Part shown: positions 23,900-35,036 of the stretch, in pieces
Layout: the number at the start of each line of letters is the position of its first letter
Numbering within the stretch: position 1 is the stretch's first letter
Assembly (NCBI GenBank): GCA_963754045.1
Contig: CAVWEN010000002.1
Location: 310,001-374,000, forward strand
Length of the DNA: 64,000 nucleotides
Source: JALZKA01 sp963754045
GTDB lineage: Bacteria; Actinomycetota; Thermoleophilia; Solirubrobacterales; 70-9
Reading direction: 5' to 3'
Made by a program: the position numbers and the translations under genes
Notes under the pieces: generated by a model
Databases searched by the model: none
What the model saw: the letters and a program-made list of their open reading frames with translations, nothing else
What the model was told of the DNA's origin: nothing

Positions 23900-25381
23900 T
23901 CAGGTCTTGACGGGCTTCGTCTGGGCCGCGGAGACGTGGAAGTGCGCGGGCTCGGGCGCGGCGAGCATACGCCGCATCGTCGCGCGGTCGAACGGCCAGA
24001 GGTCGATGGTCCCGTCCTCCTGTTGGTACCAGGAGTTGCAGCCCGTGTTCCACACCGTGGGGCCGAGCCCCTCGGCTGCCTGCGCGTTGAACGCGGCGGT
24101 CGCCTCCTCGGTCGGCTCCACGCTCTCCAACTCGCCGGAGGCAAAGCGGTCCAGCCACTGGACGATGTAGCGCGAACTCAGCTCCGCACACCAATGGAGC
24201 GGCAGCGAGCCCACCGGCGAGTTCGGGCCGAGGATCGTGAAGAGGTTTGGGAAGCCCGGGATCGCCGTCATCCGGTAGGCGCGCGGCCCGGTGGCCCACG
24301 CCTCGTCGATGGTGAGGCCATCGCGACCAACGAGGTTCATCGGACGCATGTAGTTGTGCGCCTTAAAGCCTGTGGCGAGTGCGATCAGGTCGAACTCCCG
24401 CGCCTGGGCGTCGGCCGTGACGATCCCGTCCGCACGCACGTGGTCGATGGCGCCGTTGACCACCTCGACGTTCGGCCGCCGCACGGCGTTCAGGAACGAC
24501 CCGGAGACCACCTGCCGCTTGCAGAGCGGCTCGTAGTCGGGGGTGAGCTTCTTGCGCAGCTCGCGATCGGCGATCGTCGCGATCCGTCGCCGCGCCGCTG
24601 CCTGCAACAACCGACGGCGCCAAGAGGGGCGGGTAACGATGTCGGTGAAGAACCAAGACGAGCGCAGCAGAAAGTTGAACCACGCCCGGTTGAGCGACGG
24701 GAATCGCTTGAACAGACCCGTGAGCGCGGCGGGCTGGCGCATCTCCGTCGGACCCCAGAGGACCCATTGCGGGCTACGTGAGAACAGTGTCACCTGCTCG
24801 GCCGTCCTCGCCAGCTCGCAGACAAGCTGGACTCCGGTCGAGCCGGTGCCGATCACCGCCACGCGTTTGCCGGTGTGGTCGGTCTCGTCGTCCCACCGCG
24901 CGCTGTGGATCACTCGCCCGTCGAAGTCGTCGAGTCCCGGAATCTCGGGGACGTTCGGGTGGTGCAGCACCCCCGTGGCCATGACGACGAAGTCGGCGGT
25001 GACCTCGTCCCCATCGGCGGTCCCTAGTTCCCAGCCGTCCTCGCTCCAGCGCGCTTCGTTGACCTCGGTGCTCAGGCGCAGGTGCTCGCGCAACCCGAAG
25101 CGATCCACGACCTCCGCGTGGTACTCACGGATCTCCTGCCCGGTCGCGAACACCCTCTTCCAGTCCGGCTTTACGTGGAACGAGTACTGGTAGAGCTGCG
25201 AGGGGACGTCGCAGCTGAGTCCCGGATAGCGGTTCCAGTACCACGTGCCGCCCACGTCAGCGCCCTTCTCGAGGATCGTGAAGTCCTCGTAGCCGGCGCG
25301 TTTGAGCGCCACCCCCATCGCGATCCCGGACATGCCGGCACCGACGATGACGACTCGCGGCTCGCGGATACGAACTCCCAT
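23900..25381 (-). CDS. Flavin monooxygenase, Baeyer-Villiger type
   Basis: A 493-aa FAD/NADPH-dependent monooxygenase. The FAD motif is GAGMSG (14-19), GGTWYWNRYPGLSCDVPS is the segment conserved in Baeyer-Villiger enzymes, and the NADPH motif is GTGSTG (178-183). The fingerprint FxGxxxHxxxW is met by FDGRVIHSARW (153-163), with D in the last position instead of P. It likely converts ketones to esters or oxidises heteroatoms. A divergent alpha/beta hydrolase gene starts 43 nt away and could hydrolyse the ester product. Substrate unknown. Confidence 0.88.
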   Translation of the reverse strand: MGVRIREPRVVIVGAGMSGIAMGVALKRAGYEDFTILEKGADVGGTWYWNRYPGLSCDVPSQLYQYSFHVKPDWKRVFATGQEIREYHAEVVDRFGLREHLRLSTEVNEARWSEDGWELGTADGDEVTADFVVMATGVLHHPNVPEIPGLDDFDGRVIHSARWDDETDHTGKRVAVIGTGSTGVQLVCELARTAEQVTLFSRSPQWVLWGPTEMRQPAALTGLFKRFPSLNRAWFNFLLRSSWFFTDIVTRPSWRRRLLQAAARRRIATIADRELRKKLTPDYEPLCKRQVVSGSFLNAVRRPNVEVVNGAIDHVRADGIVTADAQAREFDLIALATGFKAHNYMRPMNLVGRDGLTIDEAWATGPRAYRMTAIPGFPNLFTILGPNSPVGSLPLHWCAELSSRYIVQWLDRFASGELESVEPTEEATAAFNAQAAEGLGPTVWNTGCNSWYQQEDGTIDLWPFDRATMRRMLAAPEPAHFHVSAAQTKPVKT

Positions 25382-25423
25382 GGACGTCGAACGCTACCGC
25401 CCGGGCCGGGATACTCCCGGACG

Positions 25424-26191
25424 ATGGGATCCACGCACAGCACGCAGTCGGCCGATGGTACACCGATCGCCTACCGCACCACGGGGCACGGCAGGGCCGT
25501 TCTTTTCGTGCATGGCACCGCCACCACGGGCGCCGACTGGTTCTTTGTCCGATCCATCCTCCGCGATCGCTTCGAGGTGGTGACGATGGACAGGCGTGGA
25601 AGGGGCGGGAGTGGCGACGCCGCGGACTATGCGATCGAGCGGGAGGCAGAGGATGTGCTGGCGGTGCTGGCGGCGGTCGGCGCCGAGCTCCTCGTCGGGC
25701 ATTCGTACGGGGCGATGTGTTCGATTCTGGCGGCGGAGCGCTCCGAATCCCTGCAAGGTCTCGTCGCGTACGAGCCCCCCATCGGCGTTGACGCGGACCA
25801 CCTCAATGCACTGGAAGACTTAATTGGTCAGGGCAAGCTGGATGCTGCGCTCGAGGACTTCCTGCGTGCAGTCGGCACCACGGACGAGCAGATCGAGACG
25901 ATCCGTGCTTCGCCGGCGTGGCCAAATCTGCGCGCCACCGTGCCCACCGTGCCGCGGGAGGTCGGCGCATGCGCCGCCTGGTCACACCCTCGTGGGCCGA
26001 TCCAGACCCCATCGCTGTTCCTGCGTGGCGGCGAGACGCGGAGCCCGTTCTACCTGACGGGGTTCGACGAGCTCGTGGGGGCGTTTCCCTGGGCGACCCA
26101 CGCGACGATTCCCGGCCAGCTGCATGTGGCGCACGTTTTCGCCGCCCCGGCCTTTGCGGAGCTTGTCACCGACTTCTTCATGGCGCTTTAA
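25424..26191 (+). CDS. Alpha/beta hydrolase
   Basis: A 255-aa soluble serine hydrolase. The oxyanion strand is VLFVHGTATTG, the nucleophile elbow GHSYGA, and the catalytic histidine lies in PGQLHVAHVF. DRRGRGGSGD follows the second strand, as is common in esterases. ATG at 25424 gives a short N-terminus just before the first strand; upstream in-frame sequence reads back into the divergent monooxygenase gene and has no family features. Divergent pairing with a Baeyer-Villiger-type monooxygenase suggests ester hydrolysis in the same route, but this is inference. Confidence 0.85.
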   Translation: MGSTHSTQSADGTPIAYRTTGHGRAVLFVHGTATTGADWFFVRSILRDRFEVVTMDRRGRGGSGDAADYAIEREAEDVLAVLAAVGAELLVGHSYGAMCSILAAERSESLQGLVAYEPPIGVDADHLNALEDLIGQGKLDAALEDFLRAVGTTDEQIETIRASPAWPNLRATVPTVPREVGACAAWSHPRGPIQTPSLFLRGGETRSPFYLTGFDELVGAFPWATHATIPGQLHVAHVFAAPAFAELVTDFFMAL

Positions 26192-26203
26192 AACGTGTGG
26201 GCC

Positions 26204-26434
26204 TCACACCGGGTTTGAGAGCCTGACCAGAACCTTGCCGTGAACGGGTGCGATCGAGCCGGCGTCGGCCAGGAGGTCGCGGGCATCGTCCAGCGAGTCG
26301 AGAACGAGGGTGACGATCTCGCCAATCGGCAGCGCGCCGGTGGCGAACGCGGCCAACACCTCGTCGATGGCGCTGCCCAGATGGCCACGACAACCGCGAA
26401 TGGAGATGGCCTGGCTGATCAGGGTCACGTCCAC
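26204..26434 (-). pseudogene. C-terminal remnant of a zinc-type alcohol dehydrogenase (MDR family)
   Basis: About 76 residues resemble the end of medium-chain dehydrogenases: ISIRGCRGHLGSAIDEVLAA corresponds to the strand and helix after the Rossmann fold, GALPIGEIVTLVLDSLDDAR to the region around the final substrate loop, and GKVLVRL to the terminal strand. The catalytic and coenzyme domains are absent. It begins 7 nt after the stop of the UvrA-like gene, which suggests an insertion or deletion removed the rest. Confidence 0.45.
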
Positions 26435-26441
26435 GAAGGGC

Positions 26442-28793
<2,352 letters not shown>

Positions 28794-28850
28794 GGCAGCA
28801 TTACTCGGCGGGTGGCTGAGTGAAGCGCACCATTGTGGCGAACGGGCCGC

Positions 28851-29564
28851 TCAAGAATCGATTGCCGTCGCCGCCCCCGGCTCGAGCACCTCGACCGCCA
28901 CCCCTGGTGCCAGCTCGGCGGCGAGCCCGGCGAACTTCCGCGCCGGATCCGGCCCCAACGCCTCGGCGGACAACCCGATCCGCCGGTAGGTCCCCCAGTG
29001 GATCGGGATCGCAAGGCGCGGTCGGATCAACGCGGCCGCCCGGGCCGCACGGACCGGATCGAGGTGGCCCGTGCCCACCTGCGGGCCCCACCCTCCCACC
29101 GGGAGAAGTGCGACGTCGACGCCGGTTGCCAGTTCGGCCATCTCGTCGAAGAGATCGGTGTCGCCCGCGAAGTACACCCGAGAGCTGCCACGAACGTCGT
29201 AGCCGATCGCCTGCACACTGGGTCCGACCGGATACCGGCGGCCGTCGTGCGCCGCGTGCGTGGCGAAGATCTCGACCGAGTTCACCCTCGCCGAGTCGCC
29301 GGGCACGAGCTCGGTCACGGTGGTGAAGCCGGCCCTTCGAAGCAATCCTGCGCCGCCTGCCGGAACCAGCACGTCGATGCCGCGATCGACGTCGCGCAGG
29401 GAGGGGAAGTCGAGGTGGTCGGGGTGAAGGTGCGAGATCAGGAGGGCGTCGATCCGCTCCAGCGTGGCTGCCGGAGGGGCCGGCGCGACCCGCCGAATGT
29501 GCAGGAAGCGCTCGCGCAGCACGGGGTCGGTGAGGAGCACGGTTCCGCTGATTTCCAGGCGCAC
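28851..29564 (-). CDS. Metallo-beta-lactamase-fold hydrolase (UlaG-like)
   Basis: A 237-aa metal-dependent hydrolase with the signature SHLHPDHLD (HxHxDH), a second metal histidine in THAAHDG, the bridging aspartate in YFAGDTDLFDE, and the last histidine in IPIHWGTY. The set fits the UlaG/RNase-Z-like MBL group. The first usable start is GTG at 29564, but family sequence (VTYIGHATVRLE) continues upstream to about 29594 without an ATG, GTG or TTG. The true start may be non-standard or coupled to the stop of the preceding gene at 29593. It is the last gene of a three-gene minus-strand set. Confidence 0.8.
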   Translation of the reverse strand: MRLEISGTVLLTDPVLRERFLHIRRVAPAPPAATLERIDALLISHLHPDHLDFPSLRDVDRGIDVLVPAGGAGLLRRAGFTTVTELVPGDSARVNSVEIFATHAAHDGRRYPVGPSVQAIGYDVRGSSRVYFAGDTDLFDEMAELATGVDVALLPVGGWGPQVGTGHLDPVRAARAAALIRPRLAIPIHWGTYRRIGLSAEALGPDPARKFAGLAAELAPGVAVEVLEPGAATAIDS

Positions 29565-29592
29565 CGTGGCGTGGCCGATATAGGTGACGAAG

Positions 29593-31623
29593 TCAGCCGT
29601 CGAGGATCACCGCGCCGTTTAGCTGCGCCCGCCAACGGACGAGCACGCCGTGGACTGCGGCGGCGCCGACGAGCGGCTCGGCCGGCGCCTCGAGCGACCT
29701 GGGGTACAGGATGAAGGGTCTTGTTTGGGGTCCACCCAGGCCGCCGTGGAAAGCGATCAGCTCCTCGAATGCGCAGCCCTCGTCGAGTTCCGGGTCGTAG
29801 AAGCTGCCGACCATGATGTCGGCAACATGCTCGAACCCGTTCGTTCGGCGCAGGTGGTCCGCGGCGGTGGGCGAGAACGGAGCAAGTGGATCGAACCCCT
29901 CCACGGTTCCGTCGTCGAGGCGGTGCTCGCCGCGACCACCGAGTACCAGCGGTCCGCGCTCTGAGGAGTTGACGAGCAGCCATCCGACATGGGGATGACG
30001 GCGCAGGCTCTCGATCAGGTTGGGATGTCGTTCTTCGATCTCCTCGTGCGTCAACCGTCGAGATTCCTCCATGAGGTAGACGAGACCCAGGTTGCCGGAG
30101 CCGAGAACGATCGCGTCGCGATCGAAGACGTCGGCCTTCGATCGCTTTTGCCCCGGCTTCCCGGTGGCCTCCCCGAACGCGTGTGCGACCATGTCCGACT
30201 GTTCGTCGCCACCCGCCACCTCGGTGACGGACCCACCCGACAAGGAGCGCTCGACGAGCTCGTCCAGGCCGAAGCCGTTGCGTTGTTTGAAGGTCGCCCC
30301 CTGTGTCTGGCCGTGGTCGGAGAGGACGACGATCTCGTAGGGCCGTGGAGCGAATCGCCGGGCGCGCCCCAGACGCCCGATCTGTTCATCGAGCTTCCGC
30401 AGCGCCTCCATCGTGTCGGCCCGCTGCAGGCCGGAGTGATGCGCGACCTCGTCGTAGCTCGAGAACGTCGCATAGATGGCCGGCCGGCCTCGCATCATGT
30501 CGGTCAGCACGCCAAACACGATCAGGTCCCGGATGACCACGCACACAGCTGCCCGGATGAAGGGGTAGGCGCCGCCCCGGTGTCCGCGCGGGCGCACGTC
30601 GCGGCGAATCGCGCGGATCGCCGCGGTCCACTCCAGCAGAAGCTCCCAGACAAAGAGAGCAAGGGCCCGGGTGACGTTGAAACCGTTGGAAAGAAACCCC
30701 CGGTAGCCGGGGTTCGCCCTCTTCTCGGCGTTGATCCTGCTCACGGTCAGAATCGTTTCGTCAGCCTCGCCCGAGAGCAGGTTGCCGCGGCTCGATCCCC
30801 CGTTCGCGAGTAGGCCTACCCCGGTCGAACACCGACGCTCGATCTCCATGCAGTCGGCCGGCTGCGAGCAGCTCATCAGGGTCCGGGTGTCCTTCTCGAC
30901 CCAGCGAAACGCGGGAATTCCCTCGTTGGACCCGAGCAGAATGCCGGCCTGGCTCGCCCCGGTCTGGGAAGAGAGATCGGTCTCCCATTCGGAGAGGCGA
31001 TAGCCGTCCTCTGCGACCCAACGGGCGAGGTTGGGGGCGCTCCCGTCACGCATAGCGGACCTCAGGATGGGGAGCGCGAGCCCGTCGATCTCCAGATAGA
31101 TGATCCCCGCGTCATCCGTCGTGGTTGTTGCTCCCTGGCGCCGCGCGATTCGCTTCACCACCCGAACCGTGTACTCGTCGTCGTCGCCGATGCCCAGCAG
31201 CGCATGGATGGCGACCGAGGCCCCAGCGGTCACGATCGAGGCCAACAGCGCATCGCCGAAGGAAGCGACGGCGACGATCTCCGGCAGCAACTCATCCGCG
31301 AGAACCAGGGCGCCTGCGTCGACCAACAGCACGAGCAGGAAGCCGGTTACGAGGGTGAACGGCAAATACAGGGCGGCCACGAGCGGGGGCAATACCGCAT
31401 TGACCGCCGCGATCACCGCGGCGACCAGGAACGCGCCGGCAGCTCGGTCAATTTCAAACCCCGGCGAAAGCTCCGAGGCCACGTACACGGCAAGCGCCGC
31501 CAGCGCCCAGGAAGCGAGAAGATGAAGAGGTCGGAATCTCGGTTTTGCCGGTTGCCAGGCGACCGAAGCTCCGTGCGATGGCGCAGACACGGGGCGCTCC
31601 TCTTCGGGGCTCTCCATATTCAT
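29593..31623 (-). CDS. Membrane-anchored alkaline-phosphatase-superfamily phosphodiesterase
   Basis: A 676-aa protein. Residues ~30-135 hold four hydrophobic segments (LLASWALAALAVYVASEL, AAGAFLVAAVIAAVNAVL, LYLPFTLVTGFLLVLLV, ALLASIVTAGASVAI), in the manner of the phage-holin-IV/DUF family. From ~165 on it has a type-I phosphodiesterase/sulfatase fold: metal-binding IIYLEIDGLALPIL, a Ser/Thr nucleophile region in SSQTGASQAGILLG, SYDEVAHHSG, and the metal motif SDHGQTQG. The catalytic domain probably sits at the membrane and cleaves a phosphoester or lipid head group. ATG at 31623 is preferred; a longer frame upstream overlaps the previous gene and is highly basic. Confidence 0.85.
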   Translation of the reverse strand: MNMESPEEERPVSAPSHGASVAWQPAKPRFRPLHLLASWALAALAVYVASELSPGFEIDRAAGAFLVAAVIAAVNAVLPPLVAALYLPFTLVTGFLLVLLVDAGALVLADELLPEIVAVASFGDALLASIVTAGASVAIHALLGIGDDDEYTVRVVKRIARRQGATTTTDDAGIIYLEIDGLALPILRSAMRDGSAPNLARWVAEDGYRLSEWETDLSSQTGASQAGILLGSNEGIPAFRWVEKDTRTLMSCSQPADCMEIERRCSTGVGLLANGGSSRGNLLSGEADETILTVSRINAEKRANPGYRGFLSNGFNVTRALALFVWELLLEWTAAIRAIRRDVRPRGHRGGAYPFIRAAVCVVIRDLIVFGVLTDMMRGRPAIYATFSSYDEVAHHSGLQRADTMEALRKLDEQIGRLGRARRFAPRPYEIVVLSDHGQTQGATFKQRNGFGLDELVERSLSGGSVTEVAGGDEQSDMVAHAFGEATGKPGQKRSKADVFDRDAIVLGSGNLGLVYLMEESRRLTHEEIEERHPNLIESLRRHPHVGWLLVNSSERGPLVLGGRGEHRLDDGTVEGFDPLAPFSPTAADHLRRTNGFEHVADIMVGSFYDPELDEGCAFEELIAFHGGLGGPQTRPFILYPRSLEAPAEPLVGAAAVHGVLVRWRAQLNGAVILDG

Positions 31624-31664
31624 GCGCGCTCGGCGAGCGCGAAGGCCACCGGGTCTGGTGAGCC

Positions 31665-32714
31665 TCACCGCGTCAGCTGCGCGTAGACGAACTGCTGGGA
31701 GTCGCCAGAGGGCGTTTCGTGTCGGATCTCGAGGCTCGACTCCAGCGTGAAATCGTCGCCGAACGCCGCCGCGAGCTCGGCGGCCGAGTAACGCCTCACC
31801 GGCAGGCCGCTGCACGTCGTCGGCCCGTCAGGGGCGAAGGTCGCGACGATGGCGTGACCGCCTACCGCGATGCTGCTTCGCGCGGTATCGATGTAGGCCG
31901 CCCGGTCGGCAGGATCGACCATGAAATGAAAGACCGCCCGATCGTGCCAGAGCGCGAACTCCCGCCCGAAGTCGTGCTCGCGAACATCGGCAACCTGCCA
32001 TCGGACCTCGCCGGCGCCGCTGCCGAGATCCGCCTGGGCCCGCTCGAGCGCGGAGCCGGAGATATCCGCGACCGTGACGTTCTCGAACCCACGCGCCAGC
32101 AACTCGCCGGCCAAATGGGAGGCGCCGCCGCCCACATCGATCACCGCGGCACCGGGTTGGAGGCTCAGCGCGTCGATGAACGCCAGCGAGGCGCGGGGCG
32201 CGGCCTCGTACCAGCTGACTTCGCCCGGCTCCTTCTCGGCGTAGACGGACTCCCAATGTGCCCGGTTCGCGCTCACTGAGGGTGAGTCACCACCACCGTG
32301 TGTCTCCGCGAGGCTCGACTGAGGGCGCTCGGTCGGCAACCCGGACCCGATCCACGCCTGAACACCGCCGATCACGTCGGTGGCGTCGAGGCCGAACGCC
32401 CGCAGGGTCGCGGCGGCGAGGCTCGACTGATAGCCCTCGTTGCAGAGCAGGATCACGCGGCAATCGGTCCTGGCGAGTTCCGGCAGGCGATGAGGAGACG
32501 CGGGGTCGAGGCGCCACTCAAGAACGTTGCGCGACACGACGTGGGCACCAGCGATCTCACCGTCCCGCTGACGGTGCTCAACGGGACGAATATCGACTAT
32601 CAAGGCGCCCGCGGCGACGGCATCCAGGGCCTGCGCGGGAGAGAGCCGTTCGAGCTGCGAGCGTGCCGTTCGGAGAAGCCCCGCGACGCTGAGGCGTTGG
32701 TTGCCGGAGCCCAT
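31665..32714 (-). CDS. Rhodanese-SAM methyltransferase fusion protein
   Basis: A 349-aa two-domain protein. Residues ~22-128 are a rhodanese domain (LIVDIRPVEHRQ, GAHVVSRNVLEW) with active-site C91 in LLCNEGYQSS and the end segment GGVQAWIGSGLP. After a short linker, residues ~150-349 form a class I methyltransferase: SWYEAAPRASLAFIDAL, motif I VIDVGGGASHLAGELL (191 onwards), VADISGSALERAQADL and LWHDRAVFHFMVDPADR. The methyltransferase half looks like the small-molecule/thiol group. A sulfur-transfer plus methylation role on sulfur, selenium or tellurium compounds is plausible but inferred. It is first of three minus-strand genes, 41 nt before the phosphodiesterase start. Confidence 0.87.
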   Translation of the reverse strand: MGSGNQRLSVAGLLRTARSQLERLSPAQALDAVAAGALIVDIRPVEHRQRDGEIAGAHVVSRNVLEWRLDPASPHRLPELARTDCRVILLCNEGYQSSLAAATLRAFGLDATDVIGGVQAWIGSGLPTERPQSSLAETHGGGDSPSVSANRAHWESVYAEKEPGEVSWYEAAPRASLAFIDALSLQPGAAVIDVGGGASHLAGELLARGFENVTVADISGSALERAQADLGSGAGEVRWQVADVREHDFGREFALWHDRAVFHFMVDPADRAAYIDTARSSIAVGGHAIVATFAPDGPTTCSGLPVRRYSAAELAAAFGDDFTLESSLEIRHETPSGDSQQFVYAQLTR

Positions 32715-32880
32715 TCTCCGAGTATCCCCGATGCAGATCGGATGCCGGATCCGGGCTCTGGTGAGGCTCGACTAACGCACGGAGGTGGGTTAGGGTTCGC
32801 AGATCGAACGGGGGTACGAAGTACTGAACGATGCGGCCCGTCTCGCGGGCCGGTATGCCGACAGCCTCCAGTCCCGTCCG

Positions 32881-34185
32881 GTGGGGGCAGAAGCGGGCCT
32901 CGACGAGTTGCGCTCGCGGCTCGGCCGGCCGCTGTCCGACCAGGGAGAGGATCCCCGTGAGGTGATCGCCGATCTCGCCCGCGATGTCGAGGGGGGACTT
33001 GTTGCCTCGGGAGGGCCGCGCTACTTCGGCTTCGTCGTCGGCGGGGCGCTGCCCGCTGCCATCGCCGCTGACTGGCTGACCTCAGCCTGGGATCAGAACA
33101 CGGGTGGTTACGTCGTCGCTCCCGCCCTTTCCGTCGCCGAGGAGGCCGCCGCTGGGTGGGTGAAGACTCTTCTCGGGCTCCCCCCTGCGGCGAGCGTAGG
33201 CTTCGTGACCGGTTGCCAGATGGCTCATTTCACCTGTCTGGCTGCGGCCCGCCACGCAGTCCTGGCCAAGCGAGGCTGGGACGTGGAGGCCGACGGACTT
33301 TGCGGTGCTCCGGAGGTGCGCGTCATCGCCGGCGAGCAGGCACATGTAACGGTCATGGTCGCCTGTCGTTTACTGGGCTTGGGCGGTGGGCGACTTCGCC
33401 TCGTACCCAGCGACGATCAGGGCCGGATGCTGACCGGCGAGCTCGAGGGAGCCCTCCGCGAACACGATGGGCCGACCATCGTTTGCACTCAGGCGGGAGA
33501 GATCAACACCGGAGCTTTCGACCCGATCGGCGAGATCGCCGATCTCTGCAGGCAGGCTGGGGCGTGGTGTCACGTCGACGGGGCTTTCGGGCTGTGGGCT
33601 GCTGCCAGTCCGGGGCGGCGCCATCTGCTGGACGGTTTCGAGCACGCCGACTCCTGGGCTACCGACGCGCACAAGTGGCTCAACGTCCCGTACGACTGCG
33701 GGATTGCCGTCGTGGCCCATCACGCGGCTCACAAGGCTGCGATGACCTCGAGCTCGGCCTACATACCGTCGCATGCCGATGATGTTCCCTGGGGCTTGGA
33801 CTGGACGCCGGAGTTCTCCCGACGAGCTCGCGGGGTTCCCGTGTACGCCGCGCTTCGAGCCCTAGGACGAGCGGGTGTTGCGGACTTGATCGACGATTCG
33901 TGCGAGTGTGCCGCGCAGATGGCGAAGCGACTCGGGACTGCGGACGGAGTCGAGGTGCTCAACGACGTCGTTCTTAACCAGGTCCTTGTCCGCTTCGACG
34001 ATGACGACGCGACGACGAACTCGGTGATCGAGCGGGTTCAAAAAGAGGGGACCTGCTGGCTGAGCGGCAGCACATTCCGGGAGAAGGCGGTGATGCGCAT
34101 CTCGGTAGTCGGCTGGCGAACGACGCCGGAGGACATCGACCGCTCGGCGGACGCGATTCTCGCCGTTAAGAACGCGGGCCGGTGA
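32881..34185 (+). CDS. PLP-dependent group II amino-acid decarboxylase
   Basis: A 434-aa pyridoxal-phosphate enzyme of the aromatic/glutamate/diaminobutyrate decarboxylase group. Key residues are H155 (ring stacking, GEQAHVT), D233 (HVDGAFGLW) and the Schiff-base lysine K265 in ATDAHKWLN. RYFGFVVGG and NTGGYVVAPALS are family-typical. GTG at 32881 is the first standard start. In-frame family-like sequence (LNDAARLAGRYADSLQSRPV) extends upstream to about 32824, where only a CTG could start, preceded by GGGGG at a fair distance. Substrate is unresolved; aspartate, tyrosine or a 2,4-diaminobutyrate-like amino acid are options. Confidence 0.85.
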   Translation: MGAEAGLDELRSRLGRPLSDQGEDPREVIADLARDVEGGLVASGGPRYFGFVVGGALPAAIAADWLTSAWDQNTGGYVVAPALSVAEEAAAGWVKTLLGLPPAASVGFVTGCQMAHFTCLAAARHAVLAKRGWDVEADGLCGAPEVRVIAGEQAHVTVMVACRLLGLGGGRLRLVPSDDQGRMLTGELEGALREHDGPTIVCTQAGEINTGAFDPIGEIADLCRQAGAWCHVDGAFGLWAAASPGRRHLLDGFEHADSWATDAHKWLNVPYDCGIAVVAHHAAHKAAMTSSSAYIPSHADDVPWGLDWTPEFSRRARGVPVYAALRALGRAGVADLIDDSCECAAQMAKRLGTADGVEVLNDVVLNQVLVRFDDDDATTNSVIERVQKEGTCWLSGSTFREKAVMRISVVGWRTTPEDIDRSADAILAVKNAGR

Positions 34186-34207
34186 GCCCGCGGTGTCCCG
34201 GGAAGGC

Positions 34208-34598
34208 ATGGAGCTGGTCACAAGGATCTTCGAACACACTTACACCGAGGAGACCCTGTGACGATCTCCTTGAGCACTACCACGCGGATCTCGTCTATCA
34301 CCCGCGTCCGGAGGATCCGGAGCCGGGCCTACACCGCGGACGCGAGGCCTTTCGCAAGCTGATCGGCGACTGCGTCAACTCCCTGACCGAAATCAACTTC
34401 GACCTACTTGAAGTGATCGAGGCCGAAGATTTCGTCATCGCATCGACAGTCCTGAATGGACGCGGCAGCGCAAGCGAGATCCAGGTCTCGGACCCCTACG
34501 TCTTCGTCTACAGGTTCGAGGACGGACTCGTCGTGGAGGGCTGGGAGTTCAAGACGATGGGCGAAGCGATCGCAATGACCGCGAGCGAGCGGCGATGA
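34208..34598 (+). pseudogene. SnoaL-like protein gene with a one-base frameshift
   Basis: ATG at 34208 starts MELVTRIFEHTYTEETL and then hits TGA at 34259. If one T at 34259 is skipped, the frame continues as DDLLEHYHADLVYHPRPEDP and runs to 34598 with typical SnoaL/NTF2 features (GREAFRKLIGDC, YVFVYRFEDGLVVEGWEF). Both halves therefore belong to one ~129-aa protein broken by a single-base insertion, or by a sequencing error. It starts 23 nt after the decarboxylase stop. If intact it would be a small ligand-binding or isomerase-fold protein of unknown substrate. Confidence 0.7.
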
Positions 34599-34680
34599 CG
34601 GACTCGCGAAGGCTCTGATCTGGCCGGGCGGGCCATTCGGCCCGAACGGTATGGTCGAGCCAAGCGACGAGAGGAAAGAT

Positions 34681-34971
34681 TTGGCAACGCTGCACATCGA
34701 GCATTCGATAACTGACCTGAAGACCTGGCTCGGTGCATTCACGCAGTTCGAGGGGCACCGAAAGAAGGCCGGAGTTCTCGCTCAGCGCATTCACCAGCCG
34801 GTGGACGACGACAAGTACATATACGTGTCCCTGGATTTCGACAGCGTCGAGCAGGCCGAGGCCTTTAAAAGCTTCCTTGAGAACACGGTGTGGACCTCGG
34901 CGGAGGCCTCACCCGCCCTGGAGGGCACCCCGACGGCGCGAGTCCTCACGCAGGTGCCGGCGACCGACTAG
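34681..34971 (+). CDS. Small conserved hypothetical protein
   Basis: A 96-aa soluble protein. TTG at 34681 is chosen because GAGGAAAG lies just upstream and MATLHIEHSITDLKTWLGAF opens a clear first strand and helix; an in-frame ATG at 34651 would add ten polar residues. The sequence (AQRIHQPVDDDKYIYVSLDF, SVEQAEAFKSFLENTVW) has the beta-alpha-beta rhythm of ferredoxin-like dimeric proteins such as antibiotic-biosynthesis monooxygenase relatives, without catalytic residues that I can name. Function unknown. Confidence 0.65.
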   Translation: MATLHIEHSITDLKTWLGAFTQFEGHRKKAGVLAQRIHQPVDDDKYIYVSLDFDSVEQAEAFKSFLENTVWTSAEASPALEGTPTARVLTQVPATD

Positions 34972-35036
34972 CGAGGATCCTGTGTTCGTGTAGATTCGCG
35001 CTCGCTTCACTGACCGACGACTTCAGAAAGGGACCC

